Source of the DNA: a bacterium | Lineage (GTDB): Bacteria; Bacillota; Clostridia; Lachnospirales; Lachnospiraceae | Direction of reading: 5' to 3' | Length of the DNA: 46,803 bases | NCBI GenBank assembly: GCA_030535455.1 | Contig: JAUNJY010000034.1 | Location: 1-46,803 of the forward strand | Shown: positions 33,815-43,220 of the stretch, piece after piece | Position numbering within the stretch: position 1 is the stretch's first letter | How the letters are laid out: each line of letters starts with the position of its first letter | Program-made: the position numbers and the translations under genes | The notes under the pieces: generated by a model | What the model saw: only the letters and a program-made list of their open reading frames with translations | Told to the model about the DNA's origin: nothing | The model's database searches: none

Positions 33815-35237
33815 AAGCAACCTAAACGTTAAGGTGTTTTGGTATATCTTCTTTCTGCTATGCTTTACGTCAGTAATTATCTATGGCATTGTATTATTTT
33901 CATTGCCAGATAGTTATAAGACAACCATGGAGACGGAAATTCATCAGGATATTGATACAATCAAGACGCAGATTGATGGTGACAGCTTTGAGCAGGCAAA
34001 ACAGGTACTTTACGACTATGCGTATAAGAATGGATATGAGATTGCATTGATCGATGGCTTTAGTCAAATATTATACTATAGTTATTCTGAAAATACGACT
34101 CAGAGTGCAACTTATGATGACGAAAACCTGTTAGTCAGCATTGTAAATGAAGGAAGTGCAGTGGTGTATACCAATATTACCCTTTCTGATGTTAGTACGA
34201 CATGCACCCTCTATATTTATGGATATGGAGAAACCATCAACAGCATCTCCCATATCTTATTTGGATTTATTCCTTTAATCCTTACAATTATCTTGCTATT
34301 GTCTATGACAGGTGCTTTTTTTGCAGCCAGAGTCATTACTCATCCTATCAAGAAGCTTTCTAATATGTCAGAACGTATGGCTTCTATGGAGACTAATGTC
34401 AGCTGTAACTTAAACCGTACCGATGAACTTGGGGTGCTTGGAAGCAATTTGGATTCCATGTACGGAAGACTGATGTTTACCCTGTATGAGCTATCTTCAA
34501 GAAGCCAGCAGTTAGAATATGAAATTAATAAGGAAAAGATTGCAGAGAAAAAGAGAAAAGATTTCTTTGCAGCAGTTTCTCATGAACTAAAGACTCCGAT
34601 AACCATTCTAAAAGGCGAGATAGAGGGCATGATCCATCAGATTGGAGAATATAGCGACCGGGAGTATTACCTTGCCCATACGCTGCAGATTACCAATGAA
34701 ATCGAGACATTGGTGAAAGAAATCTTGTTAATCAGCAAGATGTCGTCTGACTCGGTACAGGTGGAGTTTGTTCGAACCAATCTAACAGACCTTGTGTATG
34801 ATGTCTACGAGACCTATATTACATTGGCAAATAACAACGATATTGATATTATCTGCGACATTGAAGATGACATTTATAAAGATGTGGATGAGACAGCGTT
34901 CCGTAAAGTGGTTTCCAACTTGATTTCCAATGCAGTCAAGTATTCTCCTGAAAAAGCGAATGTAATCATTGAGATGACGGAGGAGACCTTGCGAGTGGAA
35001 AACAGTGGCGTCCATATTGAGGAGGATGTCATAGAAAATATATTTGAGCCATTCTATCGAGGGGACAAATCTAGAAACCGTGCTACCGGCGGGACTGGCC
35101 TTGGCCTTTATATCGTAAAGACCATCCTTGACTTGCATGGATTTTATTATTCAATCAATAACACAGAAAACGGAGTTGTATTTACCATTCGTTTTTCAGA
35201 CAGAATGTCGGAGGGAACAGGAAAATCGATAGAATAA
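33798..35237 (+). CDS. Membrane sensor histidine kinase (VanS-like)
   Basis: A kinase of 479 residues read from a TTG at 33798, which overlaps the regulator gene by 17 bases and has a G-rich site (GAGGGGTGGG) upstream. Two membrane helices (about 13-35 and 152-180) enclose an extracellular sensor domain of about 115 residues. A HAMP linker follows, then HisKA with the intact phospho-acceptor His in FFAAVSHELKTPI, an N-box (NLISNAVKYS), and ATP motifs 'FEPFYRG' and 'GGTGLGLYIVK'. Unlike the BMC sensor, it is complete. Confidence 0.92.
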   Translation: MIKRIKSNLNVKVFWYIFFLLCFTSVIIYGIVLFSLPDSYKTTMETEIHQDIDTIKTQIDGDSFEQAKQVLYDYAYKNGYEIALIDGFSQILYYSYSENTTQSATYDDENLLVSIVNEGSAVVYTNITLSDVSTTCTLYIYGYGETINSISHILFGFIPLILTIILLLSMTGAFFAARVITHPIKKLSNMSERMASMETNVSCNLNRTDELGVLGSNLDSMYGRLMFTLYELSSRSQQLEYEINKEKIAEKKRKDFFAAVSHELKTPITILKGEIEGMIHQIGEYSDREYYLAHTLQITNEIETLVKEILLISKMSSDSVQVEFVRTNLTDLVYDVYETYITLANNNDIDIICDIEDDIYKDVDETAFRKVVSNLISNAVKYSPEKANVIIEMTEETLRVENSGVHIEEDVIENIFEPFYRGDKSRNRATGGTGLGLYIVKTILDLHGFYYSINNTENGVVFTIRFSDRMSEGTGKSIE

Positions 35238-35309
35238 ATCCTGTCTTCTTTAATAGAATTAAAGTAAGAACAGCTATCTTGTATAGTAGATAACTTGATG
35301 GAGCAGACC

Positions 35310-36572
35310 GTGAAGGACAAGAAAAATAGAACACTGATAATTACTCTTGCAGTAATTGCTATTTTTTTATTTGGATATTTTCAATATAATACATTTCTTA
35401 GCAAGCTTGGCCAAAACAAGGAAAGTGTGGGAAAGACCAACAGCAGCTATAATGCTTTAGTAAATCTGGAGCGATCTAAAGTAGAAAAGGCAGAAGACCA
35501 AGCGGATTTCAAATTGGCAGCAAAAGGTGCCGTACTATTGGATGCAAAAAGCAACCATGTGCTATACAGCAAGAATGGAAATGAAGAGCTTCCAATGGCA
35601 AGTACGACAAAGATTATGACCTGCATCGTGGCACTTGAGTATGGAAACTTAGATGATGTGGTTACCTTTTCCAAACGTGCAGCCTCCATGCCGGATGTGC
35701 AGTTAAATGCAAAGACGGGTGCCAAGTTTAAGCTGGGTGACCTTTTATATAGCCTGATGCTGGAATCTCATAATGATACGGCAGTAGCCATTGCAGAACA
35801 TGTTGGCGGAAGCGTGGAAGGTTTTGCAAAGATGATGAACAAGAAGGTAAAAGAGCTGGGGCTTAGCCATACCAATTTTGTTACGCCAAATGGGCTGGAT
35901 GCAGTAGAGCATTATACCACAGCGAAAGAGCTTGCAATTATTGCTAGTTATGCAATAAAGAATGAAAAGTTTGTTGAGATTACCAATACGCCAAATTGGT
36001 CATTTAAAGAGGAAAGCAGTAAATCTACGTACAATGTGCAGAATAAAAATCGGTTTCTTTCTTTAATGCCAGGTGCCATGGGGGTAAAGACTGGATTTAC
36101 AAATAATGCAGGCTATTGTTTTGTAGGAGCGCTTAAAAGAGATGATAAGACGTTAATTAGCGTAGTCCTTGGTTCCGGATGGCCTCCACATAAGACGTAT
36201 AAATGGCGAGATACCCAATACCTTATGAATTATGGATTGGACCATTTTGGATATCGCAATGTCTCTGAAAATCTGCAGCCTCTATATGATGTGCGTGTAA
36301 TAAATGGCAAGCAGGATGCCATTAAGCTGGAGATGGATGACAGTACCAAAGATGTACTTCTTAGAAATAGCGATGAAGTGGATATCATGTATAATATTCC
36401 AGATCAGTTAGAAGCTCCAGTCAAAAAAGGAGACCAGATAGGTACGGTAACCTATTATATTAATGGAGAAAAATATAAGGATGTGCCGGTTACATCAAAG
36501 AATACAGTGGCGAAAAAGGATTATCGTTTCTGCCTTGATAAGATTATCGATCTGTTCTTAAGTGCGTGGTAA
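35310..36572 (+). CDS. D-alanyl-D-alanine carboxypeptidase, second copy (peptidase S11)
   Basis: A penicillin-binding D,D-carboxypeptidase of 420 residues from the GTG at 35310, preceded by GGAG at 6 bases; upstream TTG/ATG at 35295/35298 are weaker. One N-terminal membrane helix (about 6-24) exports it. Active-site motifs: SxxK at Ser98-Lys101 (ASTTK), SHN at 153-155, KTG at 260-262. The C-terminal domain has the usual 'VKKGDQIGTVTYYINGE' repeat. Placement after the VanRS-like pair suggests a shared envelope-stress regulon, as with vanY-type genes, though this one is S11, not VanY. Confidence 0.92.
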   Translation: MKDKKNRTLIITLAVIAIFLFGYFQYNTFLSKLGQNKESVGKTNSSYNALVNLERSKVEKAEDQADFKLAAKGAVLLDAKSNHVLYSKNGNEELPMASTTKIMTCIVALEYGNLDDVVTFSKRAASMPDVQLNAKTGAKFKLGDLLYSLMLESHNDTAVAIAEHVGGSVEGFAKMMNKKVKELGLSHTNFVTPNGLDAVEHYTTAKELAIIASYAIKNEKFVEITNTPNWSFKEESSKSTYNVQNKNRFLSLMPGAMGVKTGFTNNAGYCFVGALKRDDKTLISVVLGSGWPPHKTYKWRDTQYLMNYGLDHFGYRNVSENLQPLYDVRVINGKQDAIKLEMDDSTKDVLLRNSDEVDIMYNIPDQLEAPVKKGDQIGTVTYYINGEKYKDVPVTSKNTVAKKDYRFCLDKIIDLFLSAW

Positions 36573-36589
36573 ATAAATAAAGAATTAGG

Positions 36590-36646
36590 AGAGTTTTCTG
36601 GAAACTTTAGATGTGGTTGAAGTTGTCAGAAGGCTCTCTTTTTTGA
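36590..36646 (+). terminator. Terminator after the second carboxypeptidase
   Basis: GAGAG...TTTTCTG pairs with CAGAAGG...CTCTC, interrupted by a larger loop, and six T residues follow. Confidence 0.6.
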
Positions 36647-36743
36647 TTTCCTAATAATGACAGTAACTTAACACTATCGACCAAAAAGATGCCTAAAAAA
36701 ATATATATTGTTGTAGAATTCGATAAAATAAAACTTCTAGTAC

Positions 36744-36772
36744 TTGAAAATAATGGAAAAAAGAGTTAAAAT
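36744..36772 (+). promoter_or_regulatory. Sigma-A promoter of the sodium-pump operon
   Basis: TTGAAA (36744-36749) and TAAAAT (36767-36772) are spaced by exactly 17 bases, 56 bases before the first start. This is the best sigma-A promoter seen in the window. Confidence 0.6.
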
Positions 36773-36828
36773 AAAGTCGGCAGAAATTGGTTTTACATTT
36801 TCAATAATATATATATGGAGGGCTAAAT

Positions 36829-38226
36829 ATGAGCAGTACAGACACAAGTATGGCAAGAGAGCGCATTCTCTCCTTGTTAGATACGAACAGTTTTGTTGAA
36901 GTTGGTGCGATGATTACAAAACGCAGCACAGACTTTAATCTACTTGAAAAAGAAGTACCTGCTGACGGTGTTATCACTGGATATGGATTGATTGATAACA
37001 AACCAGTGTATGTTTATAGTCAAGACTCATCTTCACTTAATGGTACAATTGGCGAAATGCATGCCAAGAAGATTGCTAGTATTTATGACTTGGCACTTAA
37101 GGTGGGAGCACCTGTGGTTGGGTTGATTGACTGTGCAGGGATTAGGCTTCAAGAGGCAACAGATGCATTAGCTGGTTTTGGTGATCTTTATTTAAAGCAG
37201 ACATTAGCTTCTGGCGTTATTCCTCAGATCACAGCTGTTTTTGGAAACTGTGGCGGCGGAGTTGCCGTATCAAGCGCATTAAGCGACTTTACAGTAATGG
37301 AGCAAAAGAATGCTAAGTTATTTGTAAACTCACCAAATGCAATCGAACACAATTACATAGCAAAATGCGATACTTCAAGTGCAGCATTCCAAGCGGAAGC
37401 AGGAGTGGTTGACATGGTAGCCGCAGATGAGCAAGAAGTACTTAAAAAGGTAAGAGAATTAGTAAGTGTATTGCCTACAAACAATGAAGACGATGCATTT
37501 ATCGAGACAACAGATGATTTAAACAGAGAGGTTTCCGTTTCTGCTGATGTAAAAGAAACACTCAAAGATATTTCTGATCAAAACCAATTTGTAGAAATCA
37601 AAGAAACATTTGCAAAAGATATGGTAACAGGCTTCCTTAAATTAAATGGAATGACCATTGGTGCTGTAGCAAATAGCGAAGCAGAATTATCTACAGACGG
37701 ATGCAAGAAAGCGTCTGATTTTGTGAATTTCTGTGATGCCTTCAATATTCCTGTCGTTACATTGACTGATGTAGCTGGATACAAGGCAACGAAAGAAGAA
37801 GAAAAGACAATTGCATCTGCAGCAGCAAAATTAACCTATGCATTTGCAAACGCTACTGTTCCTAAAATCAACGTAATCGTTGGAAAGGCATACGGAAGCG
37901 CGTACATAACAATGAATTCAAAACACATCGGTGCAGATTTGGTATTTGCTTACCCAGACTCCAAAGTCGGTATGATGGACTCAAGCAATGCTGTACAAAT
38001 CATGTATTCAGATGAAATTGAAAAAGCAGCAGATAAGAAGGCATTTATAAGTGACAAGGCAGCTGAATATGAAGCTATTCAGAGCAGCCCTGTATCTGCA
38101 GCAAAACGTGGCTATATTGATAATATCATTGAGCCAGAATCAACAAGAAAACAACTTGTGTATGCATTTGAAATGTTATTTACAAAGAGAGAGAGTCGTC
38201 CTAGCAAAAAGCACGGCACTATTTAA
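36829..38226 (+). CDS. Acyl-CoA carboxyltransferase alpha subunit (methylmalonyl-CoA decarboxylase/12S type)
   Basis: A crotonase-fold carboxyltransferase of 465 residues with two homologous halves. The first half has ADGVITGYG and the oxyanion-hole GNCGGGVAVSSAL; the second has GKAYGSAYITMNSK and 'DLVFAYPDSKVGMM'. It moves carboxyl groups between an acyl-CoA (methylmalonyl-CoA or malonyl-CoA) and carrier-bound biotin. It is somewhat shorter than typical 12S or MmdA subunits of about 510 residues and the CoA-binding part is divergent. It heads an operon with biotin carrier, OadG, OadB and an OadA-type gene. GGAGGG precedes the start. Substrate is not certain. Confidence 0.85.
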   Translation: MSSTDTSMARERILSLLDTNSFVEVGAMITKRSTDFNLLEKEVPADGVITGYGLIDNKPVYVYSQDSSSLNGTIGEMHAKKIASIYDLALKVGAPVVGLIDCAGIRLQEATDALAGFGDLYLKQTLASGVIPQITAVFGNCGGGVAVSSALSDFTVMEQKNAKLFVNSPNAIEHNYIAKCDTSSAAFQAEAGVVDMVAADEQEVLKKVRELVSVLPTNNEDDAFIETTDDLNREVSVSADVKETLKDISDQNQFVEIKETFAKDMVTGFLKLNGMTIGAVANSEAELSTDGCKKASDFVNFCDAFNIPVVTLTDVAGYKATKEEEKTIASAAAKLTYAFANATVPKINVIVGKAYGSAYITMNSKHIGADLVFAYPDSKVGMMDSSNAVQIMYSDEIEKAADKKAFISDKAAEYEAIQSSPVSAAKRGYIDNIIEPESTRKQLVYAFEMLFTKRESRPSKKHGTI

Positions 38227-38241
38227 TGAGGTGATGCTGAT

Positions 38242-39000
38242 ATGAAAAAAATATATTTAGCAGTATGTATGGCATTATGCATGATCGCATTAACCGCATG
38301 TGGAAATAGCAAAAAGTCAAGTTCAACTACTACTTTTAATGAAGATACCATTAAGTCTACGTTTGAGACTACAATCAGCAGCCTGGCATCTCAGGATCTG
38401 TCTATTATTGAAGATGAGAAGACATATGACAATTATGTATCTCAAAGTACCGAAGAATTGGCACAGTCCATCCTCGGTTTATACAATACGACAAAAGACT
38501 TAGGTGCATATCAGTCTTGTGGTGATAAGACAGTCTCTTATGCCGATGGCAATGCAATCGTAGAAAGTAAGGTCAAATACGAGAAAGACGACGTAGTCAT
38601 TCGTATGACATTTGCATCCGATGATGAAATCACTTCTTTTTCCAGCGATGTTTACAGAACATTTAGTCAAAAGATGGTCAAAGCATTGTTAAATACCGTA
38701 ATGGGAATGGGTACCGTATTTGTCGTATTAATCTTTATTTCATTAATCATTGGCTTGCTTGGATATGTTCCTAGATTAGTAGGAGGTAAGAAGCAGCCAG
38801 AAACCACACAAGTGGAGAGCACTGTAGTTTCAGCTCCTATCGAAGAGGAAGTAGTAGAAGACGAAGAACTTGTAGAAGATGCAGAACTTGTTGCAGTCAT
38901 TACTGCAGCAATTATGGCAAGCTTAGGTGATGAAGCACCAGAAGATGGCTTAGTTGTTAGATCTATTCACAGAGTTAATCGTAAATGGAAAAATGCATAG
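38242..39000 (+). CDS. Sodium-pump decarboxylase gamma subunit fused to a lipoprotein domain
   Basis: A 252-residue protein. It starts with a lipoprotein signal (lipobox LTAC, Cys20). An exported domain of about 120 residues follows, resembling small DUF3887-like folds. At about 152-176 there is a single membrane helix and, after it, the OadG-type cytoplasmic tail: an acidic stretch and 'AVITAAIMASLGDE...RSIHRVNR', typical of OadG/MmdD. The gamma subunit links the carboxyltransferase to the membrane pump. The extra lipoprotein-like part would lie outside the membrane, doubly anchored. GAGGTGAT precedes the start 16 bases after the previous gene. Confidence 0.85.
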   Translation: MKKIYLAVCMALCMIALTACGNSKKSSSTTTFNEDTIKSTFETTISSLASQDLSIIEDEKTYDNYVSQSTEELAQSILGLYNTTKDLGAYQSCGDKTVSYADGNAIVESKVKYEKDDVVIRMTFASDDEITSFSSDVYRTFSQKMVKALLNTVMGMGTVFVVLIFISLIIGLLGYVPRLVGGKKQPETTQVESTVVSAPIEEEVVEDEELVEDAELVAVITAAIMASLGDEAPEDGLVVRSIHRVNRKWKNA

Positions 39001-39034
39001 TTGTTATTAATTGATTACAAGGAGGATATTACTC

Positions 39035-39403
39035 ATGAAAAACTATACAATCACAGTAAATGGTAACGTTTATAACGTTACAGTAGAAGAAGGAACAACC
39101 GAAGGCGTTGTTCAGGCAAGCGTGCCAGTTGCAAGTGCACCTAAACAAGCACCTGTGAAAAAAGTGCAAGCTCCAGCAGGCGGTGCAGGCAAAGTAAAAG
39201 TAACTGCTCCAATGCCAGGTAAAATTCTAAATGTAAAAGCAACTGCAGGTCAAGCAGTGAAAAAAGGCGATGTGCTCTTAATTCTTGAAGCCATGAAAAT
39301 GGAAAATGAAGTTGTTGCTCCACAAGATGGAACAATTGCTAGCATAAATGTTGCAACAGGAGATTCCGTAGAAGCAGGAGATGTGTTAGCTACTTTAAAC
39401 TAG
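39035..39403 (+). CDS. Biotin carboxyl carrier protein of the decarboxylase
   Basis: A 122-residue biotin carrier. The C-terminal biotinyl domain holds EAMKMEN with the Lys that receives biotin, and the APMPGKI motif before it. An Ala/Pro-rich flexible linker (about 25-50) joins a short N-terminal domain. It shuttles CO2 from the carboxyltransferases to the beta-subunit pump. The start at 39035 has AAGGAGG 8 bases upstream; the longer frame from 39011 lacks support. Confidence 0.95.
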   Translation: MKNYTITVNGNVYNVTVEEGTTEGVVQASVPVASAPKQAPVKKVQAPAGGAGKVKVTAPMPGKILNVKATAGQAVKKGDVLLILEAMKMENEVVAPQDGTIASINVATGDSVEAGDVLATLN

Positions 39404-39424
39404 TAACTAAGGAGGATGAACTAA

Positions 39425-40549
39425 ATGGATTACGTAGTATCTACGCTAAGTAATTTAGTAAAGCAGACTTGTTTTATGAACTTGTCATGGGGAAATCTTT
39501 TAATGATTTTCGTAGCGCTTTTCTTTTTATACTTAGCAGTGAAGAAAGAATATGAGCCACTCCTTTTAGTACCAATTTCATTTGGTATGTTATTAGTAAA
39601 CATGTATCCACCGATTATGGAGGATGGAGGATTATTACACTACTTCTATCTATTAGATGAATGGAGTATCTTACCTTCCTTAATCTTTATGGGTGTCGGC
39701 GCGATGACAGATTTCGGTCCACTTATTGCAAACCCTAAAAGCTTTTTATTAGGTGCCGCAGCACAGTTTGGTATCTTTGCTGCCTACTTAATTGCAATCT
39801 TAATGGGATTTGGTGATAAAGCGGCAGCCGCAATCTCAATTATCGGTGGTGCTGACGGTCCTACTTCAATTTTCCTTGCTGGAAAACTTGGACAGACAGA
39901 ATACATGGGACCAATCGCAGTAGCTGCATATTCCTATATGTCATTAGTACCAATCATTCAACCACCAATCATGAAATTATTTACAACAAAAGAAGAGCGT
40001 GAAATCAAGATGGAACAATTACGTCCAGTATCTAAATTAGAGAGAATCTTATTCCCTGTAATCGTTACCATCGTAGTTGTTGCAATTCTTCCATCTACAG
40101 CTCCACTTGTTGGTATGTTAATGCTTGGTAACTTATTTAAAGAATCTGGCGTTGTTAAACAGTTAACTCATACTGCTTCCAATGCTTTAATGTATATCGT
40201 AGTTATCTTACTTGGTACTTCCGTAGGTGCAACAACCAGTGCAGAAGCATTCTTAAAACTTACTACATTAAAAATCGTAGCATTAGGCTTAATTGCATTC
40301 TGTATCGGTACCGCAGCTGGTGTATTATTTGGTAAGTTAATGTGTAAAGTAACTCATGGCAAAGTAAATCCATTAATCGGTTCTGCTGGTGTATCTGCAG
40401 TTCCTATGGCAGCCAGAGTTTCTCAAAAGGTTGGTTCTGAAGCAGATCCAACAAACTTCTTATTAATGCATGCGATGGGACCTAACGTTGCCGGTGTAAT
40501 TGGTACAGCAGTAGCAGCTGGTGTATTTATGGCAATCTTCAATGTATAA
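39425..40549 (+). CDS. oadB: Sodium-translocating decarboxylase beta subunit
   Basis: An integral membrane protein of 374 residues with about nine helices. It decarboxylates carboxybiotin and exports Na+. The signature [18 protein letters not shown] with the essential Asp is present, and the '[19 protein letters not shown]' and '[12 protein letters not shown]' motifs match OadB/MmdB/GcdB. It is shared among oxaloacetate, methylmalonyl-CoA and glutaconyl-CoA pumps, so it does not fix the substrate. AAGGAGG precedes the start. Confidence 0.95.
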   Translation: MDYVVSTLSNLVKQTCFMNLSWGNLLMIFVALFFLYLAVKKEYEPLLLVPISFGMLLVNMYPPIMEDGGLLHYFYLLDEWSILPSLIFMGVGAMTDFGPLIANPKSFLLGAAAQFGIFAAYLIAILMGFGDKAAAAISIIGGADGPTSIFLAGKLGQTEYMGPIAVAAYSYMSLVPIIQPPIMKLFTTKEEREIKMEQLRPVSKLERILFPVIVTIVVVAILPSTAPLVGMLMLGNLFKESGVVKQLTHTASNALMYIVVILLGTSVGATTSAEAFLKLTTLKIVALGLIAFCIGTAAGVLFGKLMCKVTHGKVNPLIGSAGVSAVPMAARVSQKVGSEADPTNFLLMHAMGPNVAGVIGTAVAAGVFMAIFNV

Positions 40550-40588
40550 TAACAAAATTCGAGTACTTATTATTTAGGAGGTAAAACA

Positions 40589-42001
40589 ATGGCAGAGCAA
40601 GGCAAAAAACCTATTAAAATTACGGAAACTGTTCTTCGTGATGCTCACCAGTCTTTAATTGCTACTCGTATGACAACCGAACAAATGCTTCCAATCGTAG
40701 ATAAGATGGACAAAGTCGGCTATCATGCAGTGGAATGCTGGGGCGGTGCAACATTCGATGCTTCCCTTCGTTTCTTAAAAGAAGATCCTTGGGAAAGACT
40801 TAGAAAGTTAAGAGCAGGATTTAAAAATACAAAGCTTCAAATGTTATTCAGAGGTCAGAATATCTTAGGATACAATCACTATGCAGATGATGTAGTTGAA
40901 TATTTTGTTCAGAAATCTCTTGCAAATGGTATTGATATCATTCGTATCTTTGACTGTTTAAATGATGTTCGCAACCTTGAAACTGCAGTAAATGCAGCAA
41001 ATAAGGAAAATGGACATGCGCAGGTTGCATTAAGCTATACCTTAGGGGATGCTTATACCATGAATTACTGGAGAGACATGGCGAAGAAAATTGAAAGCAT
41101 GGGTGCAAAATCCTTATGTATCAAAGATATGGCCGGCCTTCTTACTCCATATAAAGCAACCGAGTTAGTAACTACCTTAAAGAAGGCAGTTAAAATTCCA
41201 ATCGATTTACATACACACTATACTTCCGGTGTTGCTTCCATGACTTACATGAAAGCTGTAGAAGCCGGCTGCGATATTATTGATACCGCAATGAGCCCAT
41301 TTGCAATGGGAACAAGCCAGCCTGCAACCGAAGTATTGGTAGAAACTTTCCGTGGAACAAAATATGACTGCGGTTATGATCAAAAGCTGTTAGCTGAAAT
41401 TGCAGAATACTTCCGTCCAATCAGAGAAGACTGCTTAAAGAGCGGCTTAATGAATACCAAGGTTCTTGGCGTTAACATTAAGACATTAATGTACCAAGTA
41501 CCTGGTGGTATGTTAAGTAACTTAGTATCTCAGTTAAATGACATGCATGCAGAAGATAAATTCGAGCAGGTATTAGAAGAAGTTCCAAGAGTTCGTAAGG
41601 ACTTTGGTGAACCACCTCTAGTTACTCCATCTTCCCAGATCGTAGGTACGCAGGCAGTATTAAATGTCGTTACCGGCGAGCGTTACAAGATGGTAACCAA
41701 AGAGTCTAAGAAATTATTATCCGGTGAATTTGGCCAGACAGTAAAACCTTTCAACAAAGAGGTTCAAAAGAAGTGTATTGGCGATGCAAAACCAATCACT
41801 TGCCGTCCAGCTGATTTGATCGAGCCACAGCTTGCTAAGATTGAAGAAGAAATGAAACAGTGGAAACAACAGGATGAAGACGTATTGTCATATGCTTTAT
41901 TCCCACAAGTTGCGACTGAATTCTTTAAATATAGACAAGCACAGCAGACAAAAGTGGATCAGTCTATTGCGGATACAGAAAACAAGGCTTATCCAGTATA
42001 G
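40589..42001 (+). CDS. Oxaloacetate decarboxylase alpha / transcarboxylase 5S-type carboxyltransferase
   Basis: A TIM-barrel carboxyltransferase of 470 residues lacking a biotin domain. The N-terminal TETVLRDAHQSLIATRMTTE motif is the family signature. Metal-site and catalytic pieces are visible in 'IKDMAGLL' and 'DLHTHYTSG'. The C-terminal domain (about 300-470) is the conserved carboxylase part. It exchanges carboxyl groups between oxaloacetate/pyruvate and biotin. It is the last gene of the operon and uses the separate carrier at 39035. AGGAGG precedes it and a strong terminator follows. Confidence 0.93.
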   Translation: MAEQGKKPIKITETVLRDAHQSLIATRMTTEQMLPIVDKMDKVGYHAVECWGGATFDASLRFLKEDPWERLRKLRAGFKNTKLQMLFRGQNILGYNHYADDVVEYFVQKSLANGIDIIRIFDCLNDVRNLETAVNAANKENGHAQVALSYTLGDAYTMNYWRDMAKKIESMGAKSLCIKDMAGLLTPYKATELVTTLKKAVKIPIDLHTHYTSGVASMTYMKAVEAGCDIIDTAMSPFAMGTSQPATEVLVETFRGTKYDCGYDQKLLAEIAEYFRPIREDCLKSGLMNTKVLGVNIKTLMYQVPGGMLSNLVSQLNDMHAEDKFEQVLEEVPRVRKDFGEPPLVTPSSQIVGTQAVLNVVTGERYKMVTKESKKLLSGEFGQTVKPFNKEVQKKCIGDAKPITCRPADLIEPQLAKIEEEMKQWKQQDEDVLSYALFPQVATEFFKYRQAQQTKVDQSIADTENKAYPV

Positions 42002-42032
42002 GGCTGTCTAGGGCAGGAATAGAAGTTAAATG

Positions 42033-42075
42033 AAAAGAGTAGGCGTGATAGTAAGAGGATCATGCCTACTCTTTT
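42033..42075 (+). terminator. Terminator of the sodium-pump operon
   Basis: A 17-base stem (42033-42049 with 42059-42075, one G-U pair) with a 9-base loop ends in TTTTTG; the A run on the left makes it potentially bidirectional. Confidence 0.9.
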
Positions 42076-42226
42076 TGTGTGAAACCATGAGTTTATTACG
42101 ATATTGTAGGTAAAATTACTTCTTGAGGCTCATAGAATTGAAAAAGCAGCCATTGAAGTTATAAACTATCTTGAAATATATACAAATTATTGAATTCATA
42201 CAGGGAATGGAGTAAGTTATTAACAT

Positions 42227-42514
42227 ATGGATTTTAGTATTGCAAGTATCACGTTCATTTTGGGAATATTAGCTACTCCAAAAAAGAAGGTGAGAAAAAT
42301 GAGCATTGACCAAATGGAAAGCTGCTATTACACGGCGATTGCAGTGGCAATTACCATGGTATTCGGAGATCTGTTAATGCTATTTATGTATTATCAAAGT
42401 AAAAGTGGGCACATGGAGATATATCCGGTAGTCTGGGATCTCGCCTGGGTATTTACGATTGCCTTAGTTATATCGATCGTTATTATTATTAAGTTTAAGA
42501 AGAAGATAAAATAG
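42227..42514 (+). CDS. Small membrane protein of unknown function
   Basis: A 95-residue protein, not recognised. Two clear membrane segments lie at about residues 35-55 and 70-90, with a basic C-terminus (KFKKKIK). The first 24 residues are also hydrophobic. An internal ATG at 42299 has a better ribosome binding site (AAGAAGGTGA) and would give a 71-residue protein with just the two helices; this shorter form may be the true one. Confidence 0.5.
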   Translation: MDFSIASITFILGILATPKKKVRKMSIDQMESCYYTAIAVAITMVFGDLLMLFMYYQSKSGHMEIYPVVWDLAWVFTIALVISIVIIIKFKKKIK

Positions 42515-42838
42515 GTATTTAATGAAAATGGAAGTCGCTTGGCATGAGTATCAAACTACTAAATAGATGTTTATAGATGGAAGTTGTAAATGTCTGCAGG
42601 ATAAGAGAGTGTAGTTTGGGATTGGATACGGGGAACCGTATCACAAATAAGTTGAGAGCGCGTTAAGGCGCTCTTTTCTTATTTGTGAGTGAAGAGGGAA
42701 GAGTGAATAGTGAAGAGTTAAAAGGATGAAAAGTAGTGAAAAGATAAAGGACAGTAGAGAGTGTGTGAGATTTTGGCTTGGCAGCAAAATCTTAGTGAAA
42801 TATAATGAATATAGTTAGAAAAATAGGGGGGAAGACTG
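42515..42838. other. Gene-free stretch with a GNRA-looped palindrome and a long hairpin
   Basis: These 324 bases contain no reading frame I can support. They hold the palindrome GATACGGGGAACCGTATC (42625-42642) and, touching it, a long terminator-like hairpin with arms CACAAATAAG and CTTATTTGTG (42642-42687) and inner GAGAGCGC/GCGCTCTT. The rest is purine-rich with no clear promoter. Confidence 0.6.
42625..42642. repeat. 18-base palindromic hairpin, copy 1
   Basis: GATACGG and CCGTATC close a GGAA tetraloop of the GNRA class. An identical 18-base copy is at 44165-44182. The two flank the S23-type and HEPN genes. Confidence 0.8.
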
Positions 42839-43186
42839 TTGGAAAGTGTGTTGGCTAAAAAGTCATTGGAGTTTTCGGTGGAGCTGGTAGAGTTCTATAA
42901 ATGGTTATATTATGAGAAGAAAGAACTTGTGATGTCAAAACAGGTACTTCGGAGTGGAACAAGTATTGGGGCGAATGTACATGAAGCGAATTATGGGATT
43001 AGCAAGGCTGACTTTATTGCTAAGATGCAGATTGCGTTGAAGGAATGTGCAGAGACTGAGTACTGGTTTGAAGTTTTGAAGAGAACTGGGTATATGGGAG
43101 ATGAGTACATAAGATTAATAGAACAAAATGAAGAATTAAAAAAGATGTTGATTTCTACATTGAAAACCAGCAAGAGGATAGGTTAA
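42839..43186 (+). CDS. Four-helix-bundle protein, S23 / 23S rRNA intervening-sequence type
   Basis: A 115-residue helical protein starting at a TTG (42839) 8 bases after AGGGGG. It has the family pattern: 'SLEFSVELVEFYKWL' in helix 1, 'QVLRSGTSIGANVHEANYG' in the middle, 'FIAKMQIALKECAETEYWFEVL' in helix 3. This is the S23 family, first found in rRNA intervening sequences but also common as free genes, often beside repeats or diversity-generating elements; its function is uncertain, possibly RNA binding. It lies 34 bases before the HEPN gene. Confidence 0.88.
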   Translation: MESVLAKKSLEFSVELVEFYKWLYYEKKELVMSKQVLRSGTSIGANVHEANYGISKADFIAKMQIALKECAETEYWFEVLKRTGYMGDEYIRLIEQNEELKKMLISTLKTSKRIG

Positions 43187-43220
43187 CCCTGAGGAAACAG
43201 TGAAAATGGGGAGGATTAAT

